Below, in pieces: positions 1 to 8,187 of a stretch of DNA of 64,000 bases. The position numbers and the translations under genes were made by a program. The DNA is taken from NCBI RefSeq assembly GCF_008086045.1, contig NZ_VSEY01000004.1, positions 248,001 through 312,000 of the forward strand. Direction: 5' to 3'. Numbering within the stretch: position 1 is the stretch's first letter; each line of letters opens with the position of its first letter. Below the pieces are notes generated by a model, which was not told where the DNA came from, searched no databases, and saw nothing but the letters and a program-made list of their open reading frames with translations. Origin of the DNA: Nonomuraea sp. PA05. GTDB taxonomy: Bacteria; Actinomycetota; Actinomycetes; Streptosporangiales; Streptosporangiaceae.

Positions 1-2342
1 GACGCCCATGACCAGGTCACTGTCCCCACCACCGACCGCCCCGAAGTGCGGTGAGCCGTCGCCGGCCGCCTCCCAATGCTGTGAGCCGTCGCCGGCCGCC
101 TCCCAATGCGGTGAGCCGTCGCAGGCCGCCTCCAGGTGCCGCACCGCTTCGGCGTACCTTCCGGCGGCCAGCTCGATGAGGCCGAGTGCCCGCCAGGCGG
201 ACGTCATCGCGTCGGTCAACCGGCGCTCGCTCGCCTCGGCCAGCACGTCGGCGGCCAGCTCGGCAGCGTCAGGACGCCCGCGGAAAGCCGCGCACAAGGC
301 GAGCAGGCCGCGGTTGCGGCAGGCCGTGCTCGGCTGGCCGACCTCGACGGCGAACTGGTACCCCTCCTCCGCGTGCGCCTCGGCGAGCCCGAGCCTGCCC
401 CGCGCCAGCTCGTCGGCGGCCTGGTACTCGAGGTTCCACGCCAGCGCCCCGAGCGCCCCACCGGCCCGCGCCAGCCGCCCCGCCTCGCGATACAGCCGCC
501 GGGCGAGCTCGACGTCACCCAGCGCGCGCACCACGGCGCCCGCCATGGTCATCAGGATCGGGTCGGCGAGCGACTCCAGCGCGGCGGCCCCGCCCCACCG
601 CGCGGCTGCCTGCTCCCGTCCGGTACGAACCTGAGCGGCATGACGCAGCAGCACCAGCACCGCGTCCCGCGGGTCGTCCGGCTCCAGCGGGATCCCCTCA
701 AGCCAGCCCGCGAGGTCGTGCCAGACCTCCGGCTGCCGGGTACGCGCGCCGAGGTCCCCGTACATGGCGACGGTCGGGGCGAACCGCCGCCGGTCGAGCC
801 GCAGGACGTGCGGGATCCACGGCCGGATGAGGCCCAGCGCGTCTTCGGGAGAGCCGGCGAACTCGGCCACCACGGCGCGCATCACCGCCAGCGGGATCCG
901 GTCGGCCTCGTCCAGGTGGGGTTCGCGGTCGGCCCGGTCGAGCAGTCGCACGGCCTTGGCGGTGAACCCGCCCTCCAGGGCGGCGTGCGCGGCGGTCCAC
1001 AGCCGCCGTCCCCTGCGCCGGGCGTCCGCGGTGAGCTCGGCCGCTCTCGACAGCGCGGCCATGGCGGCGGCCGGGCCGCCACGTGCGGCGGCCTGCTCGG
1101 CGGAGCGTTCGAGCTGCTCTGCGGTCTGCTCGTCGGGGCCGACCGCCGCCTGCCCGAGGTGCCAGGCACGCCGGTGCTGGTCGGCCGTGCCGTCGAGGGC
1201 CGCGGCGAGGGCGCGGTGGATCGCGGCGCGCCGTTCGGCGGTGGCGCTGTGGTAGATCGCGGACCGGATCAGCGGGTGCCGGAACGCCAGCCGCGTCCCG
1301 TCGTAGGACAGCAGCTCGTCCAGTTCGGCGCGGTGCAGCGGGCCGGTGTCCACCCGCAGCGACGCGGCGGCCCGCTCCAAACCGTCCAAGCCGCCCAAAC
1401 CGTCCAAGCCGCCCGGCCTGCCTGAGCCGTCCAAACCGCCCGAGCCGCCCGAGCCGCCCGAGCCGCCCGGCCTGCCTGAGCCGTCCGAGCTGCCCGAGCC
1501 CGCCGAGCCGTCGGCGGCGAGGAGCTGGAGCAGCGGCAAGGATCCGGCGTGCCGCGCCCGGACCTTGGCCAGGAACGACCGTTGCAGCTCGTCGGTCATG
1601 GCGGGCGGCTCGGGCGTGCCCTCCGGGGGTATCGGCGTCCCGGCGAGCTCGATCAGAGCCAGCGGATTCCCCCCGGTGACCGCCAGCAACCGGCTCTGCT
1701 CGGCGCCGGACAGCCGCCGCCCGTCCAGCAGCGCGGTGGCCGACCGCCTGTCCAGGCCCATGAGCGGGACGCGACGCAGACCGGGCAGGTCGGCGCCGTG
1801 CCCCTCGTCGGCCCGCGCGGCGAGCACCAGCGCGACAGGCTCGTCGTTCAGGCGGCGGGCGACGAACGCGAGAGTCTTCAACGTCGGCTGATCCACCCAG
1901 TGAGCGTCGTCGACGAGACAGAGCACCGGCTGATCGCCGGCCAGCAGGGACAGCGCCGACAGGGTGGACAAGGCGACGAGGAACGGATCGGGCGGCGTCC
2001 CGTGCGCCCGCCCGAACAGCACGTCCAGCGCCTGCGCCTGCGGCTCCGGCAGCCCGCCGGCCCGGCTCAGCACGGGGAACAGGAGCTGGTGCAGCGTCGC
2101 GTACGCCAGATCGGACTCCGGCTCGGCGCCGACGGCGCGCAACACCAGGAAGCCGGTGGCCTGCTCCTCGGTGTGGGACAGCAGCGCGGTCTTGCCGATG
2201 CCTGGCTCGCCTTGCAGGATCACCCCGCCGCCACGGCTTCCGGCGGCTCGCCTGAGCACCGACGCGAGCAGCCCGATCTCGTCGTCCCTGCCCACCAGCC
2301 TGCCGGACGAGACCGGCGACTTCACCGATGTGGTCGTGGCCA
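1..2342 (-). CDS. LAL-family ATP-binding regulator, 3' end outside window
   Basis: At least 780 codons read leftward from ATG 2342 with no stop before the window edge, so the C-terminus, where a LuxR HTH would lie, is not visible. A STAND/AAA-type ATPase module is clear: N-terminal LVGRD motif, Walker A GEPGIGKT at residues 45-52, Walker B VLCLVDDAHW at 140-149. A long helical, TPR-like region follows. Family knowledge: LAL (MalT/AfsR-like) proteins are inducer-activated transcriptional regulators. Two oddities: a Gly/Ser/Asp/Leu-rich linker at about 279-322, and a tandem decapeptide repeat near the truncated end. It is divergent from the SDR-like gene across 55 bp, so it may control it. The LAL class is firm as far as the ATPase goes; the HTH is assumed. 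Confidence 0.85.
51..140. repeat. Three 30-bp in-frame tandem repeats inside the LAL gene
   Basis: Copies occupy 51-80, 81-110 and 111-140, the third diverged at its end. Each encodes ten residues of the form CDGSPHxEAA on the minus strand. The unit keeps the reading frame, so it looks like a recent slippage expansion inside the helical repeat region. Confidence 0.9.
1377..1508. repeat. Low-complexity Gly/Ser linker-coding tract
   Basis: Degenerate repeats of gagccgcc / ccgtccaa on the plus strand encode a GSGG/GLDG linker of about 44 residues in the LAL regulator, between the ATPase module and the helical region. The frame is retained throughout. Confidence 0.85.
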
Positions 2343-2397
2343 TGCTTCTCCTACCGTCAGGCACCGGACAACCGCGCAGGCAAGGGACGGGACCATC

Positions 2398-3024
2398 GTG
2401 AGGCGTGGAGCGTTGACCGGCCGCACCGCCATCGTCATCGGAGCCGGACCCGTCGTGGCATCCGCGCTGACCCGAGCGGGCGCCGCCGTCGTCCTCGCCA
2501 CCTGCCCGGACGCCGCCCACGCGGACGCCACCTGCCCGCACGCCGCCTGCCCGCACGCCGCCTGCCCGCACGCCGCCTGCCCGCACGCCACCCGCCCTGT
2601 GGCCGCTCCGGGGGCCGCTCCGGTCGCCGTTCCGGTGGACGTACGCGACCCGGCCTCCGTACGGCGGCTCGTCGAGCAGACGCTGGGCGCGTTCGGCCGC
2701 CTCGACCTCGCCGTCAACCACGTCCAGCCCCGCGACCTGCCGACGGCGATCCGGTACCAGGCCTCCGCGATGCGGCGCACGGGCGGCGGCCACATCGTCA
2801 ACCTGGCACCGGACACCGCCTCACGAACCGCCGTGTCCGAGCTGACCCGCACGGCGGCGCGGGAGCACGCCGACGTCCAGATCAACGCCGTAGCGCCGCA
2901 CGTCAGCCCGGCAGACGTCGCCGACGCCGTCATGTGCCTGTGCTCGGGCGACAGCCCCTTGGCAACGGGCGAGACATGCCACCTCCCACAATCTCTCTGT
3001 ACCCTACCCCCCTACCGTACCTAG
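2398..3024 (+). CDS. Degenerate short-chain dehydrogenase-like protein
   Basis: 208 aa from GTG 2398, behind the RBS-like aagggacggg. It aligns by eye with the SDR fold: glycine-rich segment AIVIGAGPVVASAL near residue 11, GRLDLAVNH, GGGHIVNLAP and a final QINAVAP like the usual IxVNAVAP. It lacks the canonical TGxxxGIG spacing and has no YxxxK catalytic pair where it should precede the AVSELTR helix. Four 15-bp repeats insert a CPHAA run in the early Rossmann part. The protein is also shorter than the usual 250 aa. Divergent from the LAL gene. Likely not a working oxidoreductase; it may be decaying or recruited as a binding protein. Confidence 0.6.
   Translation: MRRGALTGRTAIVIGAGPVVASALTRAGAAVVLATCPDAAHADATCPHAACPHAACPHAACPHATRPVAAPGAAPVAVPVDVRDPASVRRLVEQTLGAFGRLDLAVNHVQPRDLPTAIRYQASAMRRTGGGHIVNLAPDTASRTAVSELTRTAAREHADVQINAVAPHVSPADVADAVMCLCSGDSPLATGETCHLPQSLCTLPPYRT
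2530..2589. repeat. Four 15-bp tandem repeats in the SDR-like gene
   Basis: Units at 2530-2544, 2545-2559, 2560-2574 and 2575-2589, consensus gcctgcccgcacgcc, give repeated Ala-Cys-Pro-His-Ala. The first unit starts acc instead of gcc; the others are identical. Confidence 0.95.
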
Positions 3025-3038
3025 CACCATCCTGACGG

Positions 3039-3641
3039 TCAGCCCTGGTCCGCCTGCCGCACCTTCGCGTAGTGGCGGGCGGCCCGCGCCCGGTTACCGC
3101 ACCCCGCCGAGCACCACTCGCGCCGCGAGGTGTCGCGGACGAAGTACAGCACGCAGCCGGGGCCGGGGCAGGCGCGCAGCTCACGGCGGAGCGGCCCGGC
3201 GAACAGCTCGACGGCCTCCTCGGCCAGCCCGGCGATCGCGGCCTCGACGGGCCTGCCTGTCGTGCGGACCGCCACGTGCGGTTCGGGATCGGTGCGCAGC
3301 TCGCGCCACCTCGGGGCCTGGCCCGCGTGCCGGTTGAGCGCCGCGACCGTGGCCGCGTCGGGGTCGCGGCCGTCCACGGCCGCCGCGGCGAGGGCCCTGA
3401 TGACGTCCCTCAGCTCCCTGGCGGCGCGCAGGTCGCCGTCCGTCACCTCTCGCAGGTCGGCGTCGCCGAGCGGGACCGCCAGGCGCGGGCGCATGTCGCG
3501 CAGCCACGCGGCCAGGTGCTCGGCGTTCTGCAGGCCTTCCCTGGGACGGCCGCGCGCCGCGTACGAGGTGTTGCCGAGTTCGATCGGCGGCGGTTCGCCG
3601 AGGAGCGGGGAGCCGCCGTTCGCCAGGAGAGCCACTTCCAC
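3039..3641 (-). CDS. CGNR zinc-finger (ABATE domain) protein
   Basis: 200 aa from GTG 3641. The C-terminus has the CGNR zinc finger: Cys158, Cys163, Cys177 and Cys181 followed by GNR, then an ARAARHYAKVR basic tail. The N-terminal two thirds match the ABATE (stress-associated) region that usually precedes it. Family members are thought to be DNA-binding stress or substrate-responsive regulators. The gene is divergent from the VOC gene, and their 98-bp spacer carries two inverted repeats, so autoregulation plus control of the VOC gene is the natural model. Convergent with the SDR-like gene, 14 bp apart. Confidence 0.88.
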   Translation of the reverse strand: MEVALLANGGSPLLGEPPPIELGNTSYAARGRPREGLQNAEHLAAWLRDMRPRLAVPLGDADLREVTDGDLRAARELRDVIRALAAAAVDGRDPDAATVAALNRHAGQAPRWRELRTDPEPHVAVRTTGRPVEAAIAGLAEEAVELFAGPLRRELRACPGPGCVLYFVRDTSRREWCSAGCGNRARAARHYAKVRQADQG

Positions 3642-3643
3642 TT

Positions 3644-3727
3644 TTCTAACGCTACCGCCATGTTGACGCCGTTAGGAACCTTCTGCCATATTTCTAACGT
3701 CGCATCTGGCTCTGAGCCATTAGAAAT
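3644..3727. promoter_or_regulatory. Divergent promoter with two inverted repeats (TTCTAA half-sites)
   Basis: Two inverted repeats share the same half-site. TTCTAACG at 3644-3651 pairs with CGTTAGGA at 3670-3677 (7 of 8). ATTTCTAA at 3690-3697 pairs perfectly with TTAGAAAT at 3720-3727. The second overlaps the leader of the VOC gene. A candidate operator for the CGNR protein, inferred only from position and symmetry. Confidence 0.6.
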
Positions 3728-3739
3728 TGGAGTTTCCGC

Positions 3740-4192
3740 ATGACCGCACCAGCCCTGCAGACCGGGCACGTCGCCCTGAACGTCACCGACCTGGCCCGCT
3801 CAACCGCCTTCTACAACCAGGTCTTCGGCTTCGAGACCATGGCCGAGCAGCCCGACGGCGACCGCAGGTTCGCCCTTCTCGGCCGCGACGGCACCCTGGT
3901 GGTGACGCTGTGGCAGCAGAGCGGCGGCGACTTCGCCACGGACCGCCCCGGGCTGCACCACCTGTCGTTCCAGGTGCCCGACGTCGAGGAGGTCCGCCGC
4001 TACGAGACCGTCCTGCGGGGTCTCGGCGTGCGGTTCGCCTACGACGGGGTCGTCCCGCACGGCGAGGGCGCGTCCTCCGGCGGGGTGTTCTTCAGCGACC
4101 CGGACGGCATCCGGCTGGAGATCTACGCGCCGACCGGCGCCGACGCCGCACCGGCGCCCGTCCAGGGCGCCCCTACCTGTGGCTTCTTCTAA
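3740..4192 (+). CDS. VOC (glyoxalase/dioxygenase superfamily) protein
   Basis: 150 aa. Typical vicinal-oxygen-chelate module: opening GHVALNVTDLARSTAFYNQV, central GLHHLSFQV and closing FSDPDGIRLEIYAP, giving candidate metal ligands His near residue 10, His near 74 and the late Glu. Family members include glyoxalase I, extradiol dioxygenases and drug-binding resistance proteins; the substrate cannot be told. It starts 12 bp after the second TTAGAAAT operator-like repeat and is followed within about 40 bp by the flavin-nucleotide-binding gene, so co-transcription is likely. Confidence 0.88.
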   Translation: MTAPALQTGHVALNVTDLARSTAFYNQVFGFETMAEQPDGDRRFALLGRDGTLVVTLWQQSGGDFATDRPGLHHLSFQVPDVEEVRRYETVLRGLGVRFAYDGVVPHGEGASSGGVFFSDPDGIRLEIYAPTGADAAPAPVQGAPTCGFF

Positions 4193-4232
4193 AGATCGCC
4201 GGTACCCGAGCCGCGACGGAAGGGCATCGCTC

Positions 4233-5117
4233 ATGTTCCACCGAGGTGAACACGCAGTACAGCGCCGCGCCGGCCTGACCGTCGACGGCTGGGGGTCGGC
4301 CGGGGTCGGCGCGACCATCCCCCAGGTGGCCGCGGACTTCCTCAGCCGCCAGCGCCTGATCGTCATCGCAGCCGCGGACGAGACGGGCGCCGCCTGGGCC
4401 GGTGCGCTCACCGGCCCGCCTGGGTTCGTCACCGTCCCCAACGACCGCACCATCGTCGCCGACCGGCTGCCCGCCACCGGCGATCCGCTCTCCGGCCTCT
4501 TCGACGCCGAGCGACCCGTCGGCCTGCTCGCGATCGAACCGGCCACCCGCAGACGCATGCGCGTCAACGGCCGCGCCCGCGGCGACGGCGGCCGGCTCAC
4601 CATCCGCACCGAACAGGTCTACTCGAACTGCCCGAAGTACATCCAGACCCGCGCCGACGCCGACGACTCCCCTGCGCAGAGCAGGACGGCGCTGGTCACG
4701 GACGCTCTCACCGCCGGCCACCAGCGATGGATCGCCGCGGCCGACACGTTCTTCGTCGCCACCTACGTGGCCGGGCTGGGCGCCGACGCCTCGCACAGGG
4801 GCGGCAACCCCGGCTTCGTCACCGTGACCGGCGACCGCCGGCTGACCTGGCCCGACTACGTCGGCAACTCGATGTACATGACGTTGGGCAACCTCGAACT
4901 CGAACCGCGCTGCGGGCTGCTGTTCCTGGACTGGGAGAACGGCCACACCCTGCACCTGACCGGCCGCGCCCGCGCCGACTGGGACCCGGCCAGGGCCGCC
5001 GCCGTGCCGGGCGCGCAACGCCTGATCGACTTCGACGTGGAACGCGTCGTGCACATCACCGGCGACCTCCCCCAGCGGTGGTCGTTCGGCAAGTACTCCC
5101 GGTTCAACCCCACCTGA
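4233..5117 (+). CDS. Pyridoxamine 5'-phosphate oxidase-like flavin/F420-binding protein
   Basis: 294 aa from ATG 4233, chosen because GGAAGGG sits just upstream; a start at 4179 would overlap the VOC gene. The sequence has the split-barrel PNPOx-like features of the predicted flavin-nucleotide-binding family: GALTGPPGF, the YSNCPKYIQ motif, a second GNPGFVTVTGDRRLTWPDY segment and GNSMYMTLGNLELEPRCGLL. Two split-barrel halves appear present. In other actinomycetes such a module is often fused to ferredoxin reductase and ferredoxin domains; here a separate ferredoxin follows 12 bp later. Likely a redox protein; its substrate is unknown. Confidence 0.8.
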   Translation: MFHRGEHAVQRRAGLTVDGWGSAGVGATIPQVAADFLSRQRLIVIAAADETGAAWAGALTGPPGFVTVPNDRTIVADRLPATGDPLSGLFDAERPVGLLAIEPATRRRMRVNGRARGDGGRLTIRTEQVYSNCPKYIQTRADADDSPAQSRTALVTDALTAGHQRWIAAADTFFVATYVAGLGADASHRGGNPGFVTVTGDRRLTWPDYVGNSMYMTLGNLELEPRCGLLFLDWENGHTLHLTGRARADWDPARAAAVPGAQRLIDFDVERVVHITGDLPQRWSFGKYSRFNPT

Positions 5118-5129
5118 CGAAAGGCGACC

Positions 5130-5321
5130 ATGCGTGTCCGTGTCGACCTGACCCTGTGCCAGACCCACGCCCAGTGCGTCTTCGCCGCTCCGGAGGTGTT
5201 CTCCCTCGACGACGATGACGAGCTGTTGTACGACGCCACGCCTGCCGACGCGTCGTGGCCCGCCGTCGAAGAGGCCGCCCGGGCCTGCCCCGTGCAGGCC
5301 ATCTCTCTGGACGATGACTGA
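5130..5321 (+). CDS. [3Fe-4S] ferredoxin
   Basis: 63 aa, acidic. Cysteines follow the pattern C10-x2-H13-x2-C16 with C53-Pro near the C-terminus, the three-Cys arrangement of actinobacterial [3Fe-4S] ferredoxins that usually feed cytochrome P450s. RBS gaaagg precedes the ATG. It is immediately downstream of the flavin-nucleotide-binding gene, and no P450 is present anywhere in the window, so the partner is either that protein or a distant P450. Confidence 0.9.
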   Translation: MRVRVDLTLCQTHAQCVFAAPEVFSLDDDDELLYDATPADASWPAVEEAARACPVQAISLDDD

Positions 5322-5352
5322 CCCGCGCGCCGCGTCGCGATCGCCGGCTGGT

Positions 5353-5562
5353 TCAGACACTCACCTCGGCCGGCTGGAGGCGGGCGTCCTCGGCGGTGCG
5401 CAGCCGGCGTACGGGAGAGAACACCACGCACACGGGCGCCGGCGCGAGCCCGACGCCGCCGACCAGCAGCCCGGCCCGCAGCCCGGCTCGCAGCCCGGGC
5501 AGGTCGCCCAGCAGACCGCCCGTCACCGCGCCGAGCGGGAGCACGCCGAACGAACCGGGCCA
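5353..5562 (-). pseudogene. MFS transporter C-terminal remnant
   Basis: The minus strand encodes SFGVLPLGAVTGGLLGDL, a hydrophobic stretch and FSPVRRLR, then a short polar tail. This resembles the last two helices of an actinobacterial MFS_3-type exporter. No upstream continuation in any frame, and no start codon with an RBS. The 5322-5622 spacer holds nothing else that I can support. Confidence 0.45.
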
Positions 5563-5622
5563 AGGCGGCCAGGCACTACCAGCGGACCAAGGCGCGGCGG
5601 ACGCCCGGGTGACGCGCGCGGG

Positions 5623-6279
5623 TCACCCGGTCGCGAGGAGGATCTTCAGCAGGTCCTGCGGGGCGTCACGCATGAGGTTGTGGCCGCTGTCGAGGGCGTG
5701 GGTGATCCATCGGGGGTCCTGGATCAGCCGCTGGTAGGTGGCGGTGAAGGGTGACGGGGTCGGCCAGCCCGCCGCGTACACGTAGACGTCGCGGCGGTCG
5801 CGGGCGGCGCCGCCGGTGAGGCGCAGCGGCTGGAGCAGGGACGCGAGGGGGTGCGGGGTGGCCCGAGGGTCGAAGAAGGGCAGCGGGCGCACCGCGTCGC
5901 CGGTCTCGGCGTACCACTGTCGTTCGCGGTCGGAGACCAGGTCCCACATGGACTCGCCGTCGCCTGGCACGACGGCGTCCAGGTAGACCAGTGATCGGAC
6001 GCGCTCGGGCATCCGGTCGGCGGCCCCGGTGATCACCATTCCGCCGTAGCTGTGGCCGACCAGGACCACGTCCTGGAGCTGTTCGGCCGCCAGCACGCCG
6101 GTCACGTCCTGGATGTGGGTGTCCAGGTTCACGCCGGCGTGCGGGAGGTGGCTGCGCTCGGACAGGCCGGTCAAGGTCATGGGGTGTGCGCGGTGCCCGT
6201 GGGAGCGCAGCTCTTCGGTGAGCTCGCTGAAGCACCAGCCACCGTGGCACATGCCGGGGATCAGCACGAAGGTGGTCAC
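5623..6279 (-). CDS. Alpha/beta hydrolase (esterase/MenH-like)
   Basis: 218 aa from GTG 6279, with GGAGAACGACA just before it. Opening FVLIPGMCHGGWCF, nucleophile elbow GHSYGG and late SGHNLM give the Ser and His of the catalytic triad; the Asp is expected between them. It belongs to the small hydrolase group that includes plant-esterase-like enzymes (methyl esterases, hydroxynitrile lyases). The start overlaps the MFS stop by 4 bp (GTGA), so the pair is translationally coupled: probably an exporter and an enzyme acting on the same small molecule. A secreted hydrolase of the same superfamily lies at 49008-49811. Confidence 0.88.
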   Translation of the reverse strand: MTTFVLIPGMCHGGWCFSELTEELRSHGHRAHPMTLTGLSERSHLPHAGVNLDTHIQDVTGVLAAEQLQDVVLVGHSYGGMVITGAADRMPERVRSLVYLDAVVPGDGESMWDLVSDRERQWYAETGDAVRPLPFFDPRATPHPLASLLQPLRLTGGAARDRRDVYVYAAGWPTPSPFTATYQRLIQDPRWITHALDSGHNLMRDAPQDLLKILLATG

Positions 6280-7457
6280 TGTCGTTCTCCATGTCCGGTG
6301 GCGGGCGTTGAGGTCTCGATCGGTCGTGGGCGTACGGTGGCGGCGATCACCGCGGCGGCGGCGCACAGGATCGCGGTCCAGGCCAGGGTGGCGTCGGTCG
6401 AGGTGTGGTCGGCCAGGAGCCCGGCGATCCATGGCCCGGCGGTCTGGCCCACCGCGAACACGGTGGTGAAGGCCGCCAGCGTGGCCGTCCAGCCGGCGGG
6501 CGGGGTTGCGGCCCTGACCAGCGCGGTCACGGCGGCGGGCACGCTCATGAACGTCGCGCCGAAGACGATCGAGGACGCGAGCACGAGCGCCGGGGCCGCC
6601 AGCGCGATCACCGCGCCGCCCGCGAGCAGGGCCAGCAGCGTGGCGAGCGCGCCGCCGCCGCGCCAATGGGTGATGGGACGGCTCCACAGCGCCGGTGCCG
6701 CCATGACCGCCGCCCCCAGCGCCGTCCAGATGAGCATCACCTGAACGAGGGGCGCGTCGCGCTCGGCGAGATAGGCGGACAGGAAGGTGATGTAAGTGAT
6801 GTATCCGGCGGCGAACAGCAGGTAGGCCAGGGCCGTGCGCCACAGCGGACGCAGCCGCGCCCGTCCGGCGGTGGCGGCCGGCTCCTCCCCGCCCTGGCTC
6901 GCGGCCGTCCAGCTCACCAGCGCCGCCAGGCCCGCGGCCAGCCCCATGCCGACCCAGGCGAGACGCCAGTTGGCGCCCAGCGCCGGGATCGTCACGCCGC
7001 TGAGGACGATGCCCAGCCCGGTCCCGGCGAAGTAGACGACGATCGGCGTACCGGAGGAGGCCCGGGCGGCGATCCGCGACGCGATCACCCCACCGGTGAT
7101 GAACACCACCGCCCCCGTCACGCCCGCCGCGGCCCTGGTGACCAGCAGCGCCGCATAGTGGCCGCTGACGGCGGTGGCCGCCAGCGCCACCGCTGTCAGC
7201 ACCATACTCCAGCGGAAGGCCGCCGCGGTGCTCACCCTGCGAACCAGGGCCGCGGTCACCAGCGCACCGGCCAGGTGGCCGAGCCCGTTGGCGGTGCTCA
7301 TCACCCCGGCCTGGGCCAGGCTCCAGTGCAGGTCGTCGCGCATGGCCGGGAGGAGCAGGCCGTAGGCGAAGCGGGCCAGCCCCAGCGCCGAGGCGGTGCC
7401 CGCGGCCAGCCGCACCGCCTCGGCGACCTCGCTGCGGCTTTCGCGCCACCTGACCAT
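6276..7457 (-). CDS. MFS transporter, YbfB/YjiJ type
   Basis: 393 aa from ATG 7457; an upstream GTG at 7499 would put an operator-like palindrome inside the gene, so the inner start is preferred. About 12 hydrophobic helices. The LGLARFAYGLLLPAM opening and the STANGLGHLAGAL segment are typical of YbfB/YjiJ permeases. Coupled to the downstream hydrolase by a 4-bp overlap. Two copies of a 24-bp element in the leader suggest repression by a TetR-like protein not encoded nearby. Substrate unknown. Confidence 0.88.
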   Translation of the reverse strand: MVRWRESRSEVAEAVRLAAGTASALGLARFAYGLLLPAMRDDLHWSLAQAGVMSTANGLGHLAGALVTAALVRRVSTAAAFRWSMVLTAVALAATAVSGHYAALLVTRAAAGVTGAVVFITGGVIASRIAARASSGTPIVVYFAGTGLGIVLSGVTIPALGANWRLAWVGMGLAAGLAALVSWTAASQGGEEPAATAGRARLRPLWRTALAYLLFAAGYITYITFLSAYLAERDAPLVQVMLIWTALGAAVMAAPALWSRPITHWRGGGALATLLALLAGGAVIALAAPALVLASSIVFGATFMSVPAAVTALVRAATPPAGWTATLAAFTTVFAVGQTAGPWIAGLLADHTSTDATLAWTAILCAAAAVIAATVRPRPIETSTPATGHGERQ

Positions 7458-7473
7458 GCCGTCACCGCCATCA

Positions 7474-7534
7474 AGGTCGAACCGATCGGTACGATCCACG
7501 ACTCTAACAGTAGGTCGAACCGACCGGTACCATC
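7474..7534. promoter_or_regulatory. Duplicated 24-bp operator-like element upstream of the MFS/hydrolase pair
   Basis: Direct copies at 7474-7497 and 7511-7534 match at 21 of 24 positions. The first has the perfect palindrome ACCGATCGGT at 7481-7490; the second has ACCGACCGGT at 7519-7528. The spacing is 37 bp between copies. Palindrome cores of this kind are typical TetR-type repressor sites. Confidence 0.65.
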
Positions 7535-7728
7535 ATCACCAGGTCACAGAAATTTCGCGGATTCGCAGAGACGACGCAAGAATTTTTCTCACAAACCCGG
7601 ATGAGCCAGAAACATTCATGTCTCACGCTGATCACAGGGGTAGCGCCCGAGCCATGTGGAGGGCGTAGTGTGAGCGATACCCCGGACACGTGCCCGTCCC
7701 CCCTGGGCTTTGATGGAGGTCCGCTGCT

Positions 7729-8109
7729 GTGCCGTCGCTGACGTTCAGTTCCCAGCATCTGCCCGGCGTGACCGTGATCGCGGCGGCCGGCGAGGTGGAC
7801 ACCCCCACCGCCCACCTTCTCGACGACTACATCAGCCGCACCCGCCGCCATCAAGGCGAGCACATCGTGCTGGACCTGAGCGAAGTGCCGTACCTGGACG
7901 ACTCGGCCCTGCGCATACTGCTGCAGACCCACGTCCTCGCCCACCGCAACGGCGCCGGCCTGCACCTGGCGGAGTTGCAGCCGGGCCCGGCGCACCTGCT
8001 GCGCGTCACCGAGGTCGAGGGCCTGCTCAACGTGCACTCCAGCGTGGAGCAGGCCATTCGCGCCGCACTTCAGGCAGCCCAGCCCTCCCCGGTGGGCGGT
8101 GCGAGCTAA
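7729..8109 (+). CDS. STAS-domain anti-sigma factor antagonist
   Basis: 126 aa from GTG 7729, after ggaggtccgctgct. Single STAS domain: GEVDTPTAHLL opening strand-helix, IVLDLSEVPYLDDSALRIL with the phosphorylatable Ser in DDSAL, and the LL--TEVEGLLNVHSS end. Such proteins bind and are phosphorylated by RsbW-like kinases, releasing a sigma factor. No kinase is adjacent; an RsbW-like ATPase occurs at 58472-58894 but linkage is not implied. Confidence 0.9.
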   Translation: MPSLTFSSQHLPGVTVIAAAGEVDTPTAHLLDDYISRTRRHQGEHIVLDLSEVPYLDDSALRILLQTHVLAHRNGAGLHLAELQPGPAHLLRVTEVEGLLNVHSSVEQAIRAALQAAQPSPVGGAS

Positions 8110-8125
8110 CGAACCTCCCGCTACT

Positions 8126-8169
8126 TTGTGGTACGATATAGCAGTACTTGGTGCTACCGAGTACCACAA
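8126..8169. promoter_or_regulatory. Nested palindromes upstream of padR
   Basis: TTGTGGTAC at 8126-8134 is perfectly inverted as GTACCACAA at 8161-8169, and inside it TAGCA at 8139-8143 pairs with TGCTA at 8152-8156. The -10-like TACGAT lies in the left arm. This is a good candidate for a PadR autoregulatory operator. Confidence 0.65.
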
Positions 8170-8187
8170 GAGGCGAAGAGGACCACG

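Noticed and set aside
51..140. Repeats as a possible CRISPR array
   Set aside because: Units are contiguous without spacers, in frame, and encode protein; no cas genes.
136..1425. Long plus-strand open frames over the LAL gene
   Set aside because: They are antisense shadows of the minus-strand LAL regulator; Arg/Pro-rich with no domain resemblance.
2530..2589. Repeats as iteron-type replication origin
   Set aside because: Units are inside a reading frame, 15 bp without AT-rich DNA or a replication gene.
5623..7449. A single 608-codon minus-strand frame joining the MFS region to the hydrolase
   Set aside because: Only its last 218 codons code (alpha/beta hydrolase); the rest is the wrong frame of the MFS gene. 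The GTGA overlap and RBS at 6279 give the true start.
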